Of a stretch of DNA of 64,000 nucleotides, positions 17,417-26,162 are shown piece by piece. The stretch covers positions 62,001 through 126,000 of the forward strand of contig NZ_KZ319372.1 of assembly GCF_002744715.1 (NCBI RefSeq), in the 5' to 3' direction. The DNA is from Marinobacter profundi. Lineage in GTDB: Bacteria > Pseudomonadota > Gammaproteobacteria > Pseudomonadales > Oleiphilaceae. Each line of letters begins with the position of its first letter. The first letter of the stretch is position 1. The translations under genes were made by a program, and so were the position numbers. The notes under the pieces are model-generated. The model was not told the DNA's origin, did no database searches, and worked only from the letters and a program-made list of their open reading frames with translations.

Positions 17417-18625
17417 ATGTTGAAAAGCATCCTCAGCAAGGGCCGCAGGCTGGCAGGCCTCGGCAGCCTGGTTGCTGCCCTGACCGTGACCGCACCGGTC
17501 ATGGCCCAGGACAAGGACCCCATCGTGTTCGGCGGTTCGATTCCCCTGTCCGGCGTGTTTGCCTTTGCGGGTGTTCACCTGCATGCCGGGCTGACCGACT
17601 ACACCAGCTGGATCAACAGCCAGGGCGGTATCAACGGCCATCCGGTCAAGTACGTGATGGAGGATACCGGCTATGAAGTAGACCGATCAGTCGCCGCCTT
17701 CAAGAAAATCTCCGGCAGCGATGCCCCGGCGGTCTACTACGGGGACAGCACCGGCTTCATGAAGGCCATCTCCGCCGAACTCAACAGCATGGGCACCACC
17801 CTGATGAGCGGGGCGTCCTTCGCCACCGCCCTGACCGATAATGAACAATACCCCTACCAGTTCATTCCGGGGCCGAACTACAGCCAGATGTTCGGCATTA
17901 TCCTTGAGTACATTGCCTCCCAGGGCAAAGAGGGCGACATGCCTACCGTGGCGTTCGTCTACAGTGACACCGAATTCGGCAAGGATCCCATTGCCAACGG
18001 CAAGACCATGGCCGCGGATCTCGGTATCAAGGTTGTCGAGGAAATTGTCACCAAGCCCGGCAGTGTGGATGTGTCCGCCGAAGTGTTGAAACTGCGCCGG
18101 GTGCGACCGGATTACGTGGTGTTCCACGGCTATGTGCTGTCACCGATCAACGAATTCATGGTGCAGATGCGTCAGATGGGGCTGGACACCCAGTTCATGG
18201 GCACCTTCTGGTCCTCTGACAAGCTGATCATCGACAAGATGGGCAAGGATGCCGACGGCTACATGGGGGTCATGCCGTACAACTACTACGACAGTGACGA
18301 GACAGGCCCGATGCTGGATGCCCTCCGCGCCCAGGCTGAAAAGAGTGACCCCAAGGCCGGCTACCGCCCCACCGGGTACATGCAGGGCTGGTTCAATGCC
18401 ATGGTCTGGACGGAGGTTATCAAGCGCACTCTCGATGCCGGCAAGGAACTGACGGCGGAGAACATGGCGGCGTCCCTGGCGTCTATCGAAAACTGGGACA
18501 CCGGCGGCATCATCGGTATTCCGGTCACCGTCAGGGACATGTCGTTCCCGGTTGGCCGCATCTGGCGGGTCAACGCGGAGCAGGGCCGTTACGAGCCGGT
18601 ATCGGACTGGATTCACCTCGACTGA
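17417..18625 (+). CDS. ABC transporter substrate-binding protein (LivK/HAAT family)
   Basis: 402 residues with a signal peptide ending near VTAPVMAQ. Mature start DPIVFGGSIPLSGVFAFAGVHLHAGLTDYTSWINSQGGI is the type-I periplasmic binding fold. Other landmarks are KYVMEDTGYEVDRSVAAFKKI, YSDTEFGKDPIANGK and VFHGYVLSPINEFMVQMRQMG. Ligand specificity is unknown. The leader is CAACAACAAGAGCAGCAAGG, combining an AACAACAA motif and a Shine-Dalgarno sequence. This extra leader within the operon may tune its expression separately from the membrane subunits. Confidence 0.92.
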   Translation: MLKSILSKGRRLAGLGSLVAALTVTAPVMAQDKDPIVFGGSIPLSGVFAFAGVHLHAGLTDYTSWINSQGGINGHPVKYVMEDTGYEVDRSVAAFKKISGSDAPAVYYGDSTGFMKAISAELNSMGTTLMSGASFATALTDNEQYPYQFIPGPNYSQMFGIILEYIASQGKEGDMPTVAFVYSDTEFGKDPIANGKTMAADLGIKVVEEIVTKPGSVDVSAEVLKLRRVRPDYVVFHGYVLSPINEFMVQMRQMGLDTQFMGTFWSSDKLIIDKMGKDADGYMGVMPYNYYDSDETGPMLDALRAQAEKSDPKAGYRPTGYMQGWFNAMVWTEVIKRTLDAGKELTAENMAASLASIENWDTGGIIGIPVTVRDMSFPVGRIWRVNAEQGRYEPVSDWIHLD

Positions 18626-18634
18626 GCCCGCTGT

Positions 18635-19447
18635 ATGGAAGCCTTACTGGAAATCGATAACATCGAGGTGGTTTACAACAAGGCAGTGCAGGTCCTGCGG
18701 GGCCTGTCACTGCGGGTACCCCGCGGCGCCATTGTAGCGCTGCTGGGGTCCAACGGTGCCGGTAAATCCACCACCCTGAAAAGCGTGTCCGGGCTGCTCG
18801 CGCTGGAAGATGGCGAAGTGACCGCGGGTGAAGTGCGCTTCAACGGAACCAACGTCAAAACCCTGGCGCCCGAGAAGCTGGTGCGCAGTGGCCTGTTCCA
18901 CGTCATGGAAGGTCGCCGGGTTTTTGAAGACCTGACCGTCGAGGAAAACCTGATTGCCGCGACCTATGCTCTCAGCGGTCGCAAAACACCCGCGCTCAGC
19001 GACAGCTATGAGCTGGTCTATGACTACTTTCCCCGCCTCAAGGAGCGCCGCAAGCAGCTCGCAGGCTACCTGTCCGGCGGCGAGCAGCAGATGCTGGCAT
19101 TGGGGCGGGCACTGATTGCCCAGCCGCAACTGATTATGCTGGATGAACCGTCCCTGGGCCTCGCGCCGCTTCTGGTGGAAGAAATCTTTACCATCGTGGC
19201 GCGGATCAACCGGGAGCAGGGCACCGCGATCCTGCTGGTGGAACAGAACGCCGCGGTATCGCTGGCTATCGCCTCCTACGGTTACATCATGGAAAACGGC
19301 AAGATCGTGATCGATGGCCCGGCCGACAAGCTGACCGCTAACGAAGACGTCCGGGAGTTTTACCTCGGCGTCGGCGGCGCGGAGGGTGAGGCCCGCAGTT
19401 ACCGGGACATCAAGCACTACAAACGCCGCAAGCGGTGGCTCTCATGA
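18635..19447 (+). CDS. ABC transporter ATP-binding protein (LivF family)
   Basis: 270 residues. Walker A GSNGAGKSTT, GRRVFEDLTVEENLIAA, signature YLSGGEQQMLALGRAL, Walker B LIMLDEPSLGLAP and LLVEQNA are typical of LivF. The C-terminal tail (about 25 residues, SYRDIKHYKRRKRWLS) is longer and more basic than in common LivF proteins. The stop codon overlaps the next gene's ATG (ATGA), tying transport to acyl-CoA activation. Confidence 0.92.
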   Translation: MEALLEIDNIEVVYNKAVQVLRGLSLRVPRGAIVALLGSNGAGKSTTLKSVSGLLALEDGEVTAGEVRFNGTNVKTLAPEKLVRSGLFHVMEGRRVFEDLTVEENLIAATYALSGRKTPALSDSYELVYDYFPRLKERRKQLAGYLSGGEQQMLALGRALIAQPQLIMLDEPSLGLAPLLVEEIFTIVARINREQGTAILLVEQNAAVSLAIASYGYIMENGKIVIDGPADKLTANEDVREFYLGVGGAEGEARSYRDIKHYKRRKRWLS

Positions 19448-21246
19448 CAACACCTGACATTCCCGACCTGACCCTGACCCAGATGCTGCGGGCCCATGCC
19501 CGGGCGCGGCCAGATGCCCTGGCGCTGCAACAGAAGGACTTTGGCATCTGGCAGGCACTATCCTGGCAAACCTATTACCAGAGGGCCCGTCATTTCGGGC
19601 TTGGCCTGCGCGCCCTGGGGCTGTCCGAAGGGGGCCATGTTGCCATCATCTCGGAGAACCGGGTCGAGTGGGTGATCGCCCAGATGGGCATCGGCATGGT
19701 CAAAGGCATTTGCGTGGGGGTCTATCCCACCAGCCCCTGGAACGAAGTCGCCTATGTGCTGGAGCACAGCGATGCGGAGATGGTGGTGTGCGAGGATCAG
19801 GAGCAGACCGACAAGGTGCTGGAAGCCTGGTCACAGCTGCCCCGGCTGAAACATAACATCGCCATCGACATGAAAGGCCTGCGCTACTATCCGGAGCCGC
19901 CGTCGTCATTTGACGACATCGAAGCCATGGGCCGGGACTATGAGCGCAGCCATCCCGGGCTCATCGACCAGTTGCTGGACAGCCAGAGCCAGGACGACGT
20001 TGCCCTGATGATCTACACCTCCGGCTCCACCGGGCGGCCCAAGGGGGCGATGATTACCTGGGGCAACCTGCATGCGGCGGCGCCGGGCCTGATTGAGTTG
20101 CTGCAAGCGGATGAGCATGGCTCCAGCCTGTCCTATCTGCCGCTGTGCCACGTGGCAGAGCAGGCCTTTACCAACATTGCACCAGTCTATGTGGGCAGTG
20201 CGGTCAGTTTCGGCGAGAGCCTGCGGACCATTCAGGAGGATCTGCGGGAAATTGCACCGACCTTCTTCCTCGGGGTGCCGCGTATCTGGGAAAAACTCCA
20301 TTCCTCCATCTATATCAAGATCCAGGAGACCGGTCGCCTGCGCCAGGGATTGTTCAACAGGGCCATGAAGGCGTGCGCCCCGCTGGCCACCAAGCCCCGG
20401 TCCCGCTGGACGCTGGCGGAACGGCTGACCTTTGCGGTCTGCTACTGGACGCTGTTCCGGGCCCTGCAGAACTTCATCGGCCTGCGTCGCTGCACCATTG
20501 CGCTGACCGGCGCCGCCCCCATCTCCACCGGAATTCTCGAGTTCTTCCGCACCATCGGTGTGCCCCTGGTGGAGGTCTATGGCCAGACCGAAAGTACCGG
20601 GGTGGCAACCGCCCAGTTACGGGAGGATGTACAGCTGGGCACGGTGGGTGTGGCGATCTCCGGAGTCGAGGTGAAGCTTGGTGAACATAACGAGATCATC
20701 ATGCGTGGCGGCAGTGTGTTCAAGGGCTACTACAAGAACGACGATGCCACCGCGACCACGTTGCAGGACGGCTGGCTGCACACCGGTGACGTGGGTGAAT
20801 GGCAGAACGGGCAGCTGAGGATTGTCGATCGCCTCAAGGACATCATGATCACAGCCGGCGGCAAGAACCTGTCACCCACCGAGATCGAAAACACCATCAA
20901 GGCCAGCCCCTACATCAAGGAGTGTATCGTGATTGGCGAGGCCCGCAAGTATGTTGCCGCGCTGATCCAGATCGACTTCGAGACCGTGGCGAAATGGGCC
21001 GAGCAGGAACGGATTGCCTACACCACCTTTCGCAGCCTGACCGAGCACGGGCAGGTCAGGGAGCTGATCCAGGCCGAGGTGAACAGGGGGAATGACCGCC
21101 TGCCCCAGGTGGCGCAAATCAAGCGCTTCCATCTGCTGACCAAGGAGCTGGATCACGATGACGATGAGGTGACGGCAACCATGAAAGTGCGACGCAGCAA
21201 CATCTACACCAAGTACACCGAGGTGATCGAGTCGCTCTATGCCTGA
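19444..21246 (+). CDS. long-chain acyl-CoA synthetase, FAA1-like AMP-forming ligase
   Basis: 600 residues from the ATG at 19444, which overlaps the livF stop. An ATG three codons earlier is less likely given the ATGA overlap. It shows YTSGSTGRPKGAMITW, LPLCHVAEQAF, VEVYGQTEST, HTGDVGEWQNGQLRIVDRLKDIM, and the C-terminal TATMKVRRSNIYTKY expected for the long (about 600 residue) eukaryotic-type FACS branch. Members of this branch sit in Liv-type clusters in many proteobacteria. It should trap the imported acid as a CoA thioester. The 3' end overlaps lutC by ten bases, tail to tail. Confidence 0.91.
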   Translation: MTTPDIPDLTLTQMLRAHARARPDALALQQKDFGIWQALSWQTYYQRARHFGLGLRALGLSEGGHVAIISENRVEWVIAQMGIGMVKGICVGVYPTSPWNEVAYVLEHSDAEMVVCEDQEQTDKVLEAWSQLPRLKHNIAIDMKGLRYYPEPPSSFDDIEAMGRDYERSHPGLIDQLLDSQSQDDVALMIYTSGSTGRPKGAMITWGNLHAAAPGLIELLQADEHGSSLSYLPLCHVAEQAFTNIAPVYVGSAVSFGESLRTIQEDLREIAPTFFLGVPRIWEKLHSSIYIKIQETGRLRQGLFNRAMKACAPLATKPRSRWTLAERLTFAVCYWTLFRALQNFIGLRRCTIALTGAAPISTGILEFFRTIGVPLVEVYGQTESTGVATAQLREDVQLGTVGVAISGVEVKLGEHNEIIMRGGSVFKGYYKNDDATATTLQDGWLHTGDVGEWQNGQLRIVDRLKDIMITAGGKNLSPTEIENTIKASPYIKECIVIGEARKYVAALIQIDFETVAKWAEQERIAYTTFRSLTEHGQVRELIQAEVNRGNDRLPQVAQIKRFHLLTKELDHDDDEVTATMKVRRSNIYTKYTEVIESLYA

Positions 21247-21914
21247 TCGAGAATCACCACGATAAGCTCCTTCGGCCCATGGGCACCGTAGGCCAGCACC
21301 TGTTCAATATCCGCCGTCTTTGATGGCCCGGATACCAGCAAGGCATTGGTGGGTAGCCCGGCGGCCCAGCGTTGCGCCGTCATCAGGTCGTACAGGTTGT
21401 CATGAATTTCGCTGGCCTTGAGCAGGGCGATGTGGACCGGCGGTACCAGGCTCATCAGGCGCGGTTCATGGCGGTCCGGCCAGAGAACCAGGGAACCGGT
21501 GGCGGCGATGCCACCGATGGTGCCGGTGATGCTGGCTTCGACGTTTTCAAACAGCGCTGTTTTCCATTGCTCGATGGGGCGGTCGTAAGCGAGCAGTTGC
21601 GACCGTTGGCCCGTGGTCTGCCAATAGTGCTGTAATGCCTTACCGTGATCAGTGGCGGGTGCGCACAGCAGGTTGCTGAGGTTGCGCCGGTTCAGCAGGT
21701 CGGCCACCAGCGCCGGCCAGTCGGTTGCGCTGACCTGGTGGACCTCGGTATGAACTGCCTCCATCAGGGAGCGCAGCCGTTCAACCCGTGCCGCTGGCGG
21801 GTACTGCCAGGGCCGGGTGACCAGTTGCTCGTCGAACTCGTCCGGCCGCGGAGTGGTGCCGGCCAGACTGTTGCGAAGTTTGCCGAGGATATTACTGCGG
21901 GCTGTCATCGTCAT
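21237..21914 (-). CDS. lutC: lactate utilization protein C (LUD domain)
   Basis: 225 residues, a LUD-domain protein with ENVEASITGTIGGIAATGSLVLWPD, RLMSLVPPVHIALL and the terminal GAHGPKELIVVILD. It is the third subunit of the LutABC L-lactate oxidation complex in the cytoplasm. Start overlaps the lutB stop as ATGA. It is slightly shorter than Bacillus LutC. Confidence 0.9.
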   Translation of the reverse strand: MTMTARSNILGKLRNSLAGTTPRPDEFDEQLVTRPWQYPPAARVERLRSLMEAVHTEVHQVSATDWPALVADLLNRRNLSNLLCAPATDHGKALQHYWQTTGQRSQLLAYDRPIEQWKTALFENVEASITGTIGGIAATGSLVLWPDRHEPRLMSLVPPVHIALLKASEIHDNLYDLMTAQRWAAGLPTNALLVSGPSKTADIEQVLAYGAHGPKELIVVILDQA

Positions 21915-23356
21915 TGATCTCCACGTTGCCGCAAATGGGCATCCGCCAGTTCGTGCAGGGAGCGTCGCGCCGGCACGGGTGCACTGTGGTTACGGGTCCA
22001 GGGTCCGGCGTTTTTCGGGGTCAGCCGGCGCAGTCGGGTCGCAGCCCGCAGAAACAGACCATAGAGGGCCGGACGGGTGTTGAGCAGTTGCCAGCCCTGC
22101 CAGATCATCCGCTCGGTGCGGGAGTACTTGCTGCCGCCACCCTTCACCACCTGTGGCTCCGCCGGATTGCGGACGTTTTCCTGGCGCAGCCGCTGCAATA
22201 ATTGCGGGATCGGGATCTTCACCGGACAAACCTCGCCGCAGGCACCGCACAGGGACGAGGCACCGGGATGGTCGGGTACCTGGTTCAGGCCTGCCATATG
22301 CGGGGTGATGATCTTGCCAATTGGACCGGGGTAGACCTCGCCATAGGTATGGCCGCCCACCCGGGTGTAGACCGGGCAATGGTTCATGCAGGCGCCGCAG
22401 CGAATGCAGTTCAGGGTCTGGCGCATCTGGGCATCGGCGAAGGCGCCGCTGCGGCCGTTATCCAGCAGCACCAGGTGGACTTCCTCGGGCCCGTCCAGTT
22501 CCTCGGGCTTGCGGGGGCCGGAAATCAGGTTGACGTAGGTGGTAATCGGCTGGCCAAGGGCTGAGCGGGTAAGCAGCGATAACAGCGGCACTACGTCCCG
22601 CAGGTTCTGTACCACTTTCTCGATGCCGGTGACCGCAATGTGGACCGGCGGCACCGTGGTGCTCATCCGGCCATTACCTTCGTTTTCCACAAGCAGAAGG
22701 GTGCCGGTCTCGGCGATGGCAAAGTTGACACCGGATACACCCACGTCCGCTTCCATGAACTTGCGCCGCAGCGTCCGCCGACCGGTCTGGATCAGCTCGT
22801 TGACGTCGTCGGTTGCCGGCTCGTCCAGTTTTTCACTGAATAGCCTGGACACCTGGCGGGCATTCTTGTGGATCGCCGGCATGATGATGTGGGAGGGCTT
22901 TTCACCGTCCAGCTGGACGATATACTCCCCCATGTCGGATTCCAGGCACTCGATGTCCCGCCTGGCCAGGTAGTCGTTCATCTCCATTTCTTCGCTGACC
23001 ATGGATTTGCCCTTTACCACCTGGCGACCGTTGCGTGCCTCGATGATGCCGTGGACAATGCGGTTGGCCTGCTCGACGGTTTCGGCCCAGTGAACCGTCA
23101 CCCCGTTTTCGGTCAGTTTCGCTTCCAGCTGTTCCAGCAGGTCCGGCAACCGGGACAGGGCGCGGGCCTTGATGCGGTTACCCAACTCCCGGAGACCTTC
23201 CCGTTCCTGTTCATCCGGGAAGGCATCGGCCCGCTTCTTTATCAGCGAATCCATGGCGGTGCGGAAGTTGGTGCGCAGCTGGTCATCCGCCAGAGCAGTG
23301 GTGGCCCGGCTGCGGAAGTCGGCGGCCAGTTCGGTGACTGGAATTCGCTGGCTCAT
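21911..23356 (-). CDS. lutB: lactate utilization iron-sulfur protein B (LUD + 4Fe-4S)
   Basis: 481 residues from the ATG at 23356, which overlaps the lutA stop (ATGA); an upstream in-frame extension inside lutA is not credible. An N-terminal LUD domain (VKGKSMVSEEMEMNDYLARRDIECLESDMGEYIVQL, NFAIAETGTLLLVENEGNGR) is followed by two ferredoxin motifs, CIRCGACMNHCPVY and CGACGEVCPVKIP. It transfers electrons during L-lactate oxidation to pyruvate. Confidence 0.93.
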   Translation of the reverse strand: MSQRIPVTELAADFRSRATTALADDQLRTNFRTAMDSLIKKRADAFPDEQEREGLRELGNRIKARALSRLPDLLEQLEAKLTENGVTVHWAETVEQANRIVHGIIEARNGRQVVKGKSMVSEEMEMNDYLARRDIECLESDMGEYIVQLDGEKPSHIIMPAIHKNARQVSRLFSEKLDEPATDDVNELIQTGRRTLRRKFMEADVGVSGVNFAIAETGTLLLVENEGNGRMSTTVPPVHIAVTGIEKVVQNLRDVVPLLSLLTRSALGQPITTYVNLISGPRKPEELDGPEEVHLVLLDNGRSGAFADAQMRQTLNCIRCGACMNHCPVYTRVGGHTYGEVYPGPIGKIITPHMAGLNQVPDHPGASSLCGACGEVCPVKIPIPQLLQRLRQENVRNPAEPQVVKGGGSKYSRTERMIWQGWQLLNTRPALYGLFLRAATRLRRLTPKNAGPWTRNHSAPVPARRSLHELADAHLRQRGDQ

Positions 23357-24192
23357 ACTGCCCCCTTGCGCGCCCGAGTATTGACCCGCTCCCACAGGAA
23401 ACTGGCCAGATGCCGGCCGCGAAAGGCCTGCTGCTGTTTCTCCAGCGAGCCATTGATGTTCAGCAGGCAGCCGCCATCGGCGGTAACCATTTCCACGGCG
23501 CCGGAGTCCATCAGGGCCCGGGTCTTGTCCATCACCATGGCGCCGGAGACTTCCGGCATGCGTACCGAGAAAGTCCCGCCGAAGCCACAGCATTCACTTT
23601 CGTGGTCATGGTCCACCCGCTCGACGTTGTCGAGCTGCCCCAGTAACTCCCGGGCATGGAGATGAGTATCCATTTCGCGGCGGGCGGAACAGGACGTGTG
23701 CAGGGCAACGCGGCGGGGCTGGCCCTGGTCGGCCAGCCGGACCTTGCAGACCCGCAGCAGAAATTCCGTCAGCTCGAAGGTGCGCTCAGCCAGGGCGTTG
23801 ACGCGGGCCAGGGTGTCCGGTTCATCGGCAAACAATTCCCGGTAATGGTGGCGCAACATGCCCGCACAAGAGCCTGAGGGCACCACCACAGGAAACCCGC
23901 TGCGGTCCAGTACCTCCAGCTGAGCACGGGCGACGGCTTTCGCCTGGTCGCGATAACCGGAGGTCCAGGCGGGTTGACCGCAACAGCTCTGTTCCCGTGG
24001 GAAATGCACCCGGATGCCTTCCCACTCCAGCAGGCGAATGGCGTCCATCCCCGCTTCCGGGAAGAACAGGTCCACCACGCAGGTGCCGAACAGGACGACT
24101 TCCGCCGGCTTGTCCGGATACTGCCGTGGTTTCGGCCGATCGGGTGCGACCCGGGTTGCGTTGGGTGCCGCGTCGTAGAACAGTTCGTTCAT
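23353..24192 (-). CDS. lutA: lactate utilization protein A (CCG-domain Fe-S protein)
   Basis: 279 residues from the ATG at 24192 (MNELFYDAAPN); GAGG lies nine bases upstream. Two CCG cluster-binding repeats are visible: EQSCCGQPAW in the first half, and HTSCSARRE with SECCGFGGTFS in the second. The FGTCVVDLFFPEAG opening is standard for LutA/GlcF-like proteins. First gene of the lutABC unit, 45 bases after lctP on the same strand. Confidence 0.91.
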   Translation of the reverse strand: MNELFYDAAPNATRVAPDRPKPRQYPDKPAEVVLFGTCVVDLFFPEAGMDAIRLLEWEGIRVHFPREQSCCGQPAWTSGYRDQAKAVARAQLEVLDRSGFPVVVPSGSCAGMLRHHYRELFADEPDTLARVNALAERTFELTEFLLRVCKVRLADQGQPRRVALHTSCSARREMDTHLHARELLGQLDNVERVDHDHESECCGFGGTFSVRMPEVSGAMVMDKTRALMDSGAVEMVTADGGCLLNINGSLEKQQQAFRGRHLASFLWERVNTRARKGAV

Positions 24193-24237
24193 CACTCCGT
24201 TCCTCAAGGTACACTCAGGATTTGTGGTGTTGCCCCG

Positions 24238-25935
24238 TCAACCGAGAGCCAGCAGCGGATCGGTAAGTCCCAACCCGTAGGCGGCGATCAGGGCGATCAG
24301 GCCGGTCATCAGCAAGTAATAGAGTGTCGGCCAGACGGTCTTGCGCAAGGTCTGGCCTTCACGGCCCAGCAGGCCTACGGTGGCGGAAGCCGCCACCACG
24401 TTGTGGATGGCCACCATGTTACCGGCGGCCGCACCGACGGCCTGAACTGCAACCATCAGTGCGGTCGACAGACCAAGGGATTGTGCGACGCCAAACTGGA
24501 ACTGACTGAACATCATGTTGGATACGGTGTTGGAGCCGGCCAGGAAGGCACCCATGCCACCCACGGCCGGCGCCAACAGCGGATAGATACCGCCGACGGT
24601 ATCGGCCACCCAGCTGGCCATGGCAATCGGCATGCTGGGCAGGTCGGACAGGTTCACGCCCGAGTTGATCAGGATGCGCACCATCGGCACGGTAAACAGC
24701 AGCACAAAGCCGGCACTGAGCAGCACACTGCCGGACTCCTTCACCGCGGCGGCAAGTTCACGAACCTGCATGCGATGGATAAAAAAGGTCGCCATCACCA
24801 CCATCACCAGAATGCCACCGGGCAGGTAGAGAGGCTGTACGCCCGCGCTGATGCCGGCTTCACCCAGAATGTTGGAGAAGCTGACGGCCACCGAGGTGAA
24901 GGCCTGCTTCACCGGCGCTACGGTGCGGCTGAGCACCAGCAGGATGCCAACCAGCAGGTAGGGCAACCACGCCCGGAAGCTGCCCATGGGCTTGGCGGCC
25001 AGGTCTTCCAGTTTCATTTCGATGGTGCCCAGCCACTCGCTCGGCCAGTCCTTGCTGTCAGCAAAATCCCAGTGGGTTTTTGGCATCAGGAAGCCCTTTC
25101 GGGCGGCAGTCGTCACAATGGCCAGGCCGATCAGGCCACCCAGCAGCGACGGGAACTCCGGGCCAAGCACCACACCGGTCACTGCGTAGGGAACTACAAA
25201 CGCCAGCCCGGCAAACAGTGCAAACGGCAGCACCTCGAGGCCTTCACGCCAGCTTTTGTTGCGGCCGAAAAAGCGGGTCATCATCATCACCATGAACAAG
25301 GGCATCAGCACGCCTGTGATGGCGTGGGTAATGGCCACCTCGGAGGTGATCAGCTGCAGGTAGGCGTCCCAGTTCGAGCCCACCTGTGCCAGCTGTTCGG
25401 AGATGGTGTTACGGTCGAGCCCGGTGGTTACGCCCACCACAATCGGTGTGCCTACGGCACCGAACGAAACCGGGGTGCTTTGCACCATCATGCCAAGCAT
25501 CACCGCAGACATGGCGGGAAAGCCCACCGCGACCAGCAGGGGAGCGGCGATTGCCGCAGGCGTACCGAAGCCGGAAGCGCCCTCGATAAAACAGCCGAAC
25601 AGCCAGACAATGATGATGGCCTGTACTCGCCGGTCCGGGCTGATGTTGGTGAAGCCCGCGCGGATGGCGGTAATGCCGCCCGAGTGCTTCAGAGTGTTGA
25701 GCAACAGGATGGCGCCGAAGATGATCCACAGCAGGCCGAGGGTAATCACCAGGCCCTGCAGTGAGGAGGCAAGAATCCGATTGAAGCTCATGTCCCAGGC
25801 GGTATAGCCGATCAGCGCGGTGACCAGGAAGACCACGGGCATGGCACGGCGAGCCGGCCAGCGCAGGCCGAGGAGCAGAATTCCGGCTAGAAGAATCGGG
25901 GTAAACGCCAACAGGGCGAGAAGACCGGGCGACAT
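24238..25935 (-). CDS. lctP: L-lactate permease (LctP/LldP family)
   Basis: 565 residues with about 13 hydrophobic helices. Family landmarks are FIEGASGFGTPAAIAAPLLVAVGFP, VGTPIVVGVTTGLD, and NTVSNMMFSQFQFGVAQ with AAGNMVAIHNVVAASATVGLLGREG. It imports lactate (and possibly glycolate) by H+ symport. AGGAGA is six bases before the ATG and AATAACAAAAG lies in the leader. The gene is divergent from a GntR regulator and carries a TTGGT-N3-ACCAA operator 38 bases before its start. Confidence 0.94.
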   Translation of the reverse strand: MSPGLLALLAFTPILLAGILLLGLRWPARRAMPVVFLVTALIGYTAWDMSFNRILASSLQGLVITLGLLWIIFGAILLLNTLKHSGGITAIRAGFTNISPDRRVQAIIIVWLFGCFIEGASGFGTPAAIAAPLLVAVGFPAMSAVMLGMMVQSTPVSFGAVGTPIVVGVTTGLDRNTISEQLAQVGSNWDAYLQLITSEVAITHAITGVLMPLFMVMMMTRFFGRNKSWREGLEVLPFALFAGLAFVVPYAVTGVVLGPEFPSLLGGLIGLAIVTTAARKGFLMPKTHWDFADSKDWPSEWLGTIEMKLEDLAAKPMGSFRAWLPYLLVGILLVLSRTVAPVKQAFTSVAVSFSNILGEAGISAGVQPLYLPGGILVMVVMATFFIHRMQVRELAAAVKESGSVLLSAGFVLLFTVPMVRILINSGVNLSDLPSMPIAMASWVADTVGGIYPLLAPAVGGMGAFLAGSNTVSNMMFSQFQFGVAQSLGLSTALMVAVQAVGAAAGNMVAIHNVVAASATVGLLGREGQTLRKTVWPTLYYLLMTGLIALIAAYGLGLTDPLLALG

Positions 25936-25972
25936 AGGGCTCTCCTGACTTTTGTTATTGGAGTATTTGGGT

Positions 25973-25989
25973 AATTGGTATTACCAATT
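25973..25989. promoter_or_regulatory. LldR/FadR-type operator O1 upstream of lctP
   Basis: Perfect inverted repeat AATTGGT-ATT-ACCAATT. This is the known TTGGT-N3-ACCAA half-site pattern of PdhR/LldR regulators. It lies just downstream of the predicted lctP promoter, where binding would block transcription. Confidence 0.8.
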
Positions 25990-26006
25990 GTTATCGGGGT
26001 TTGATT

Positions 26007-26036
26007 ACGGTATTTGAGATGCTGTCTGGCTGTCAA
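26007..26036 (-). promoter_or_regulatory. candidate sigma-70 promoter for lctP-lutABC
   Basis: On the minus strand a perfect TTGACA (26031-26036) is followed after 18 bases by TACCGT (26007-26012), a weak -10. The start site would lie about ten bases before operator O1. Confidence 0.45.
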
Positions 26037-26110
26037 AGGAGGAAGCTAAGACATTGGTCTAACGGCACGGGGCATGTGCTGTAAAAACAGGCAGGAAGCA
26101 GGGTATTCTG

Positions 26111-26129
26111 ATATTGGTATGACCAATAT
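26111..26129. promoter_or_regulatory. LldR/FadR-type operator O2 upstream of the GntR regulator
   Basis: Perfect inverted repeat ATATTGGT-ATG-ACCAATAT, 33 bases before the regulator start. Same core as O1, suggesting autoregulation of the regulator and possible looping between the two sites about 130 bases apart. Confidence 0.78.
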
Positions 26130-26162
26130 AGATATGACGGGGCGGGAGTAGGCAGGACGTTT

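Noticed and set aside
23974..25764. 596-residue open frame antisense to lctP
   Set aside because: It is rich in His, Gln and Gly with no motif, and lies opposite a clearly conserved permease. It is a GC-driven shadow frame, as are the long frames at 36731-38212 (minus), 8549-9859 (plus) and 3511-4788 (minus).
26053..26062. Third LldR operator (ATTGGTCTAACG)
   Set aside because: Only the left half-site matches; the right half lacks ACCAA.
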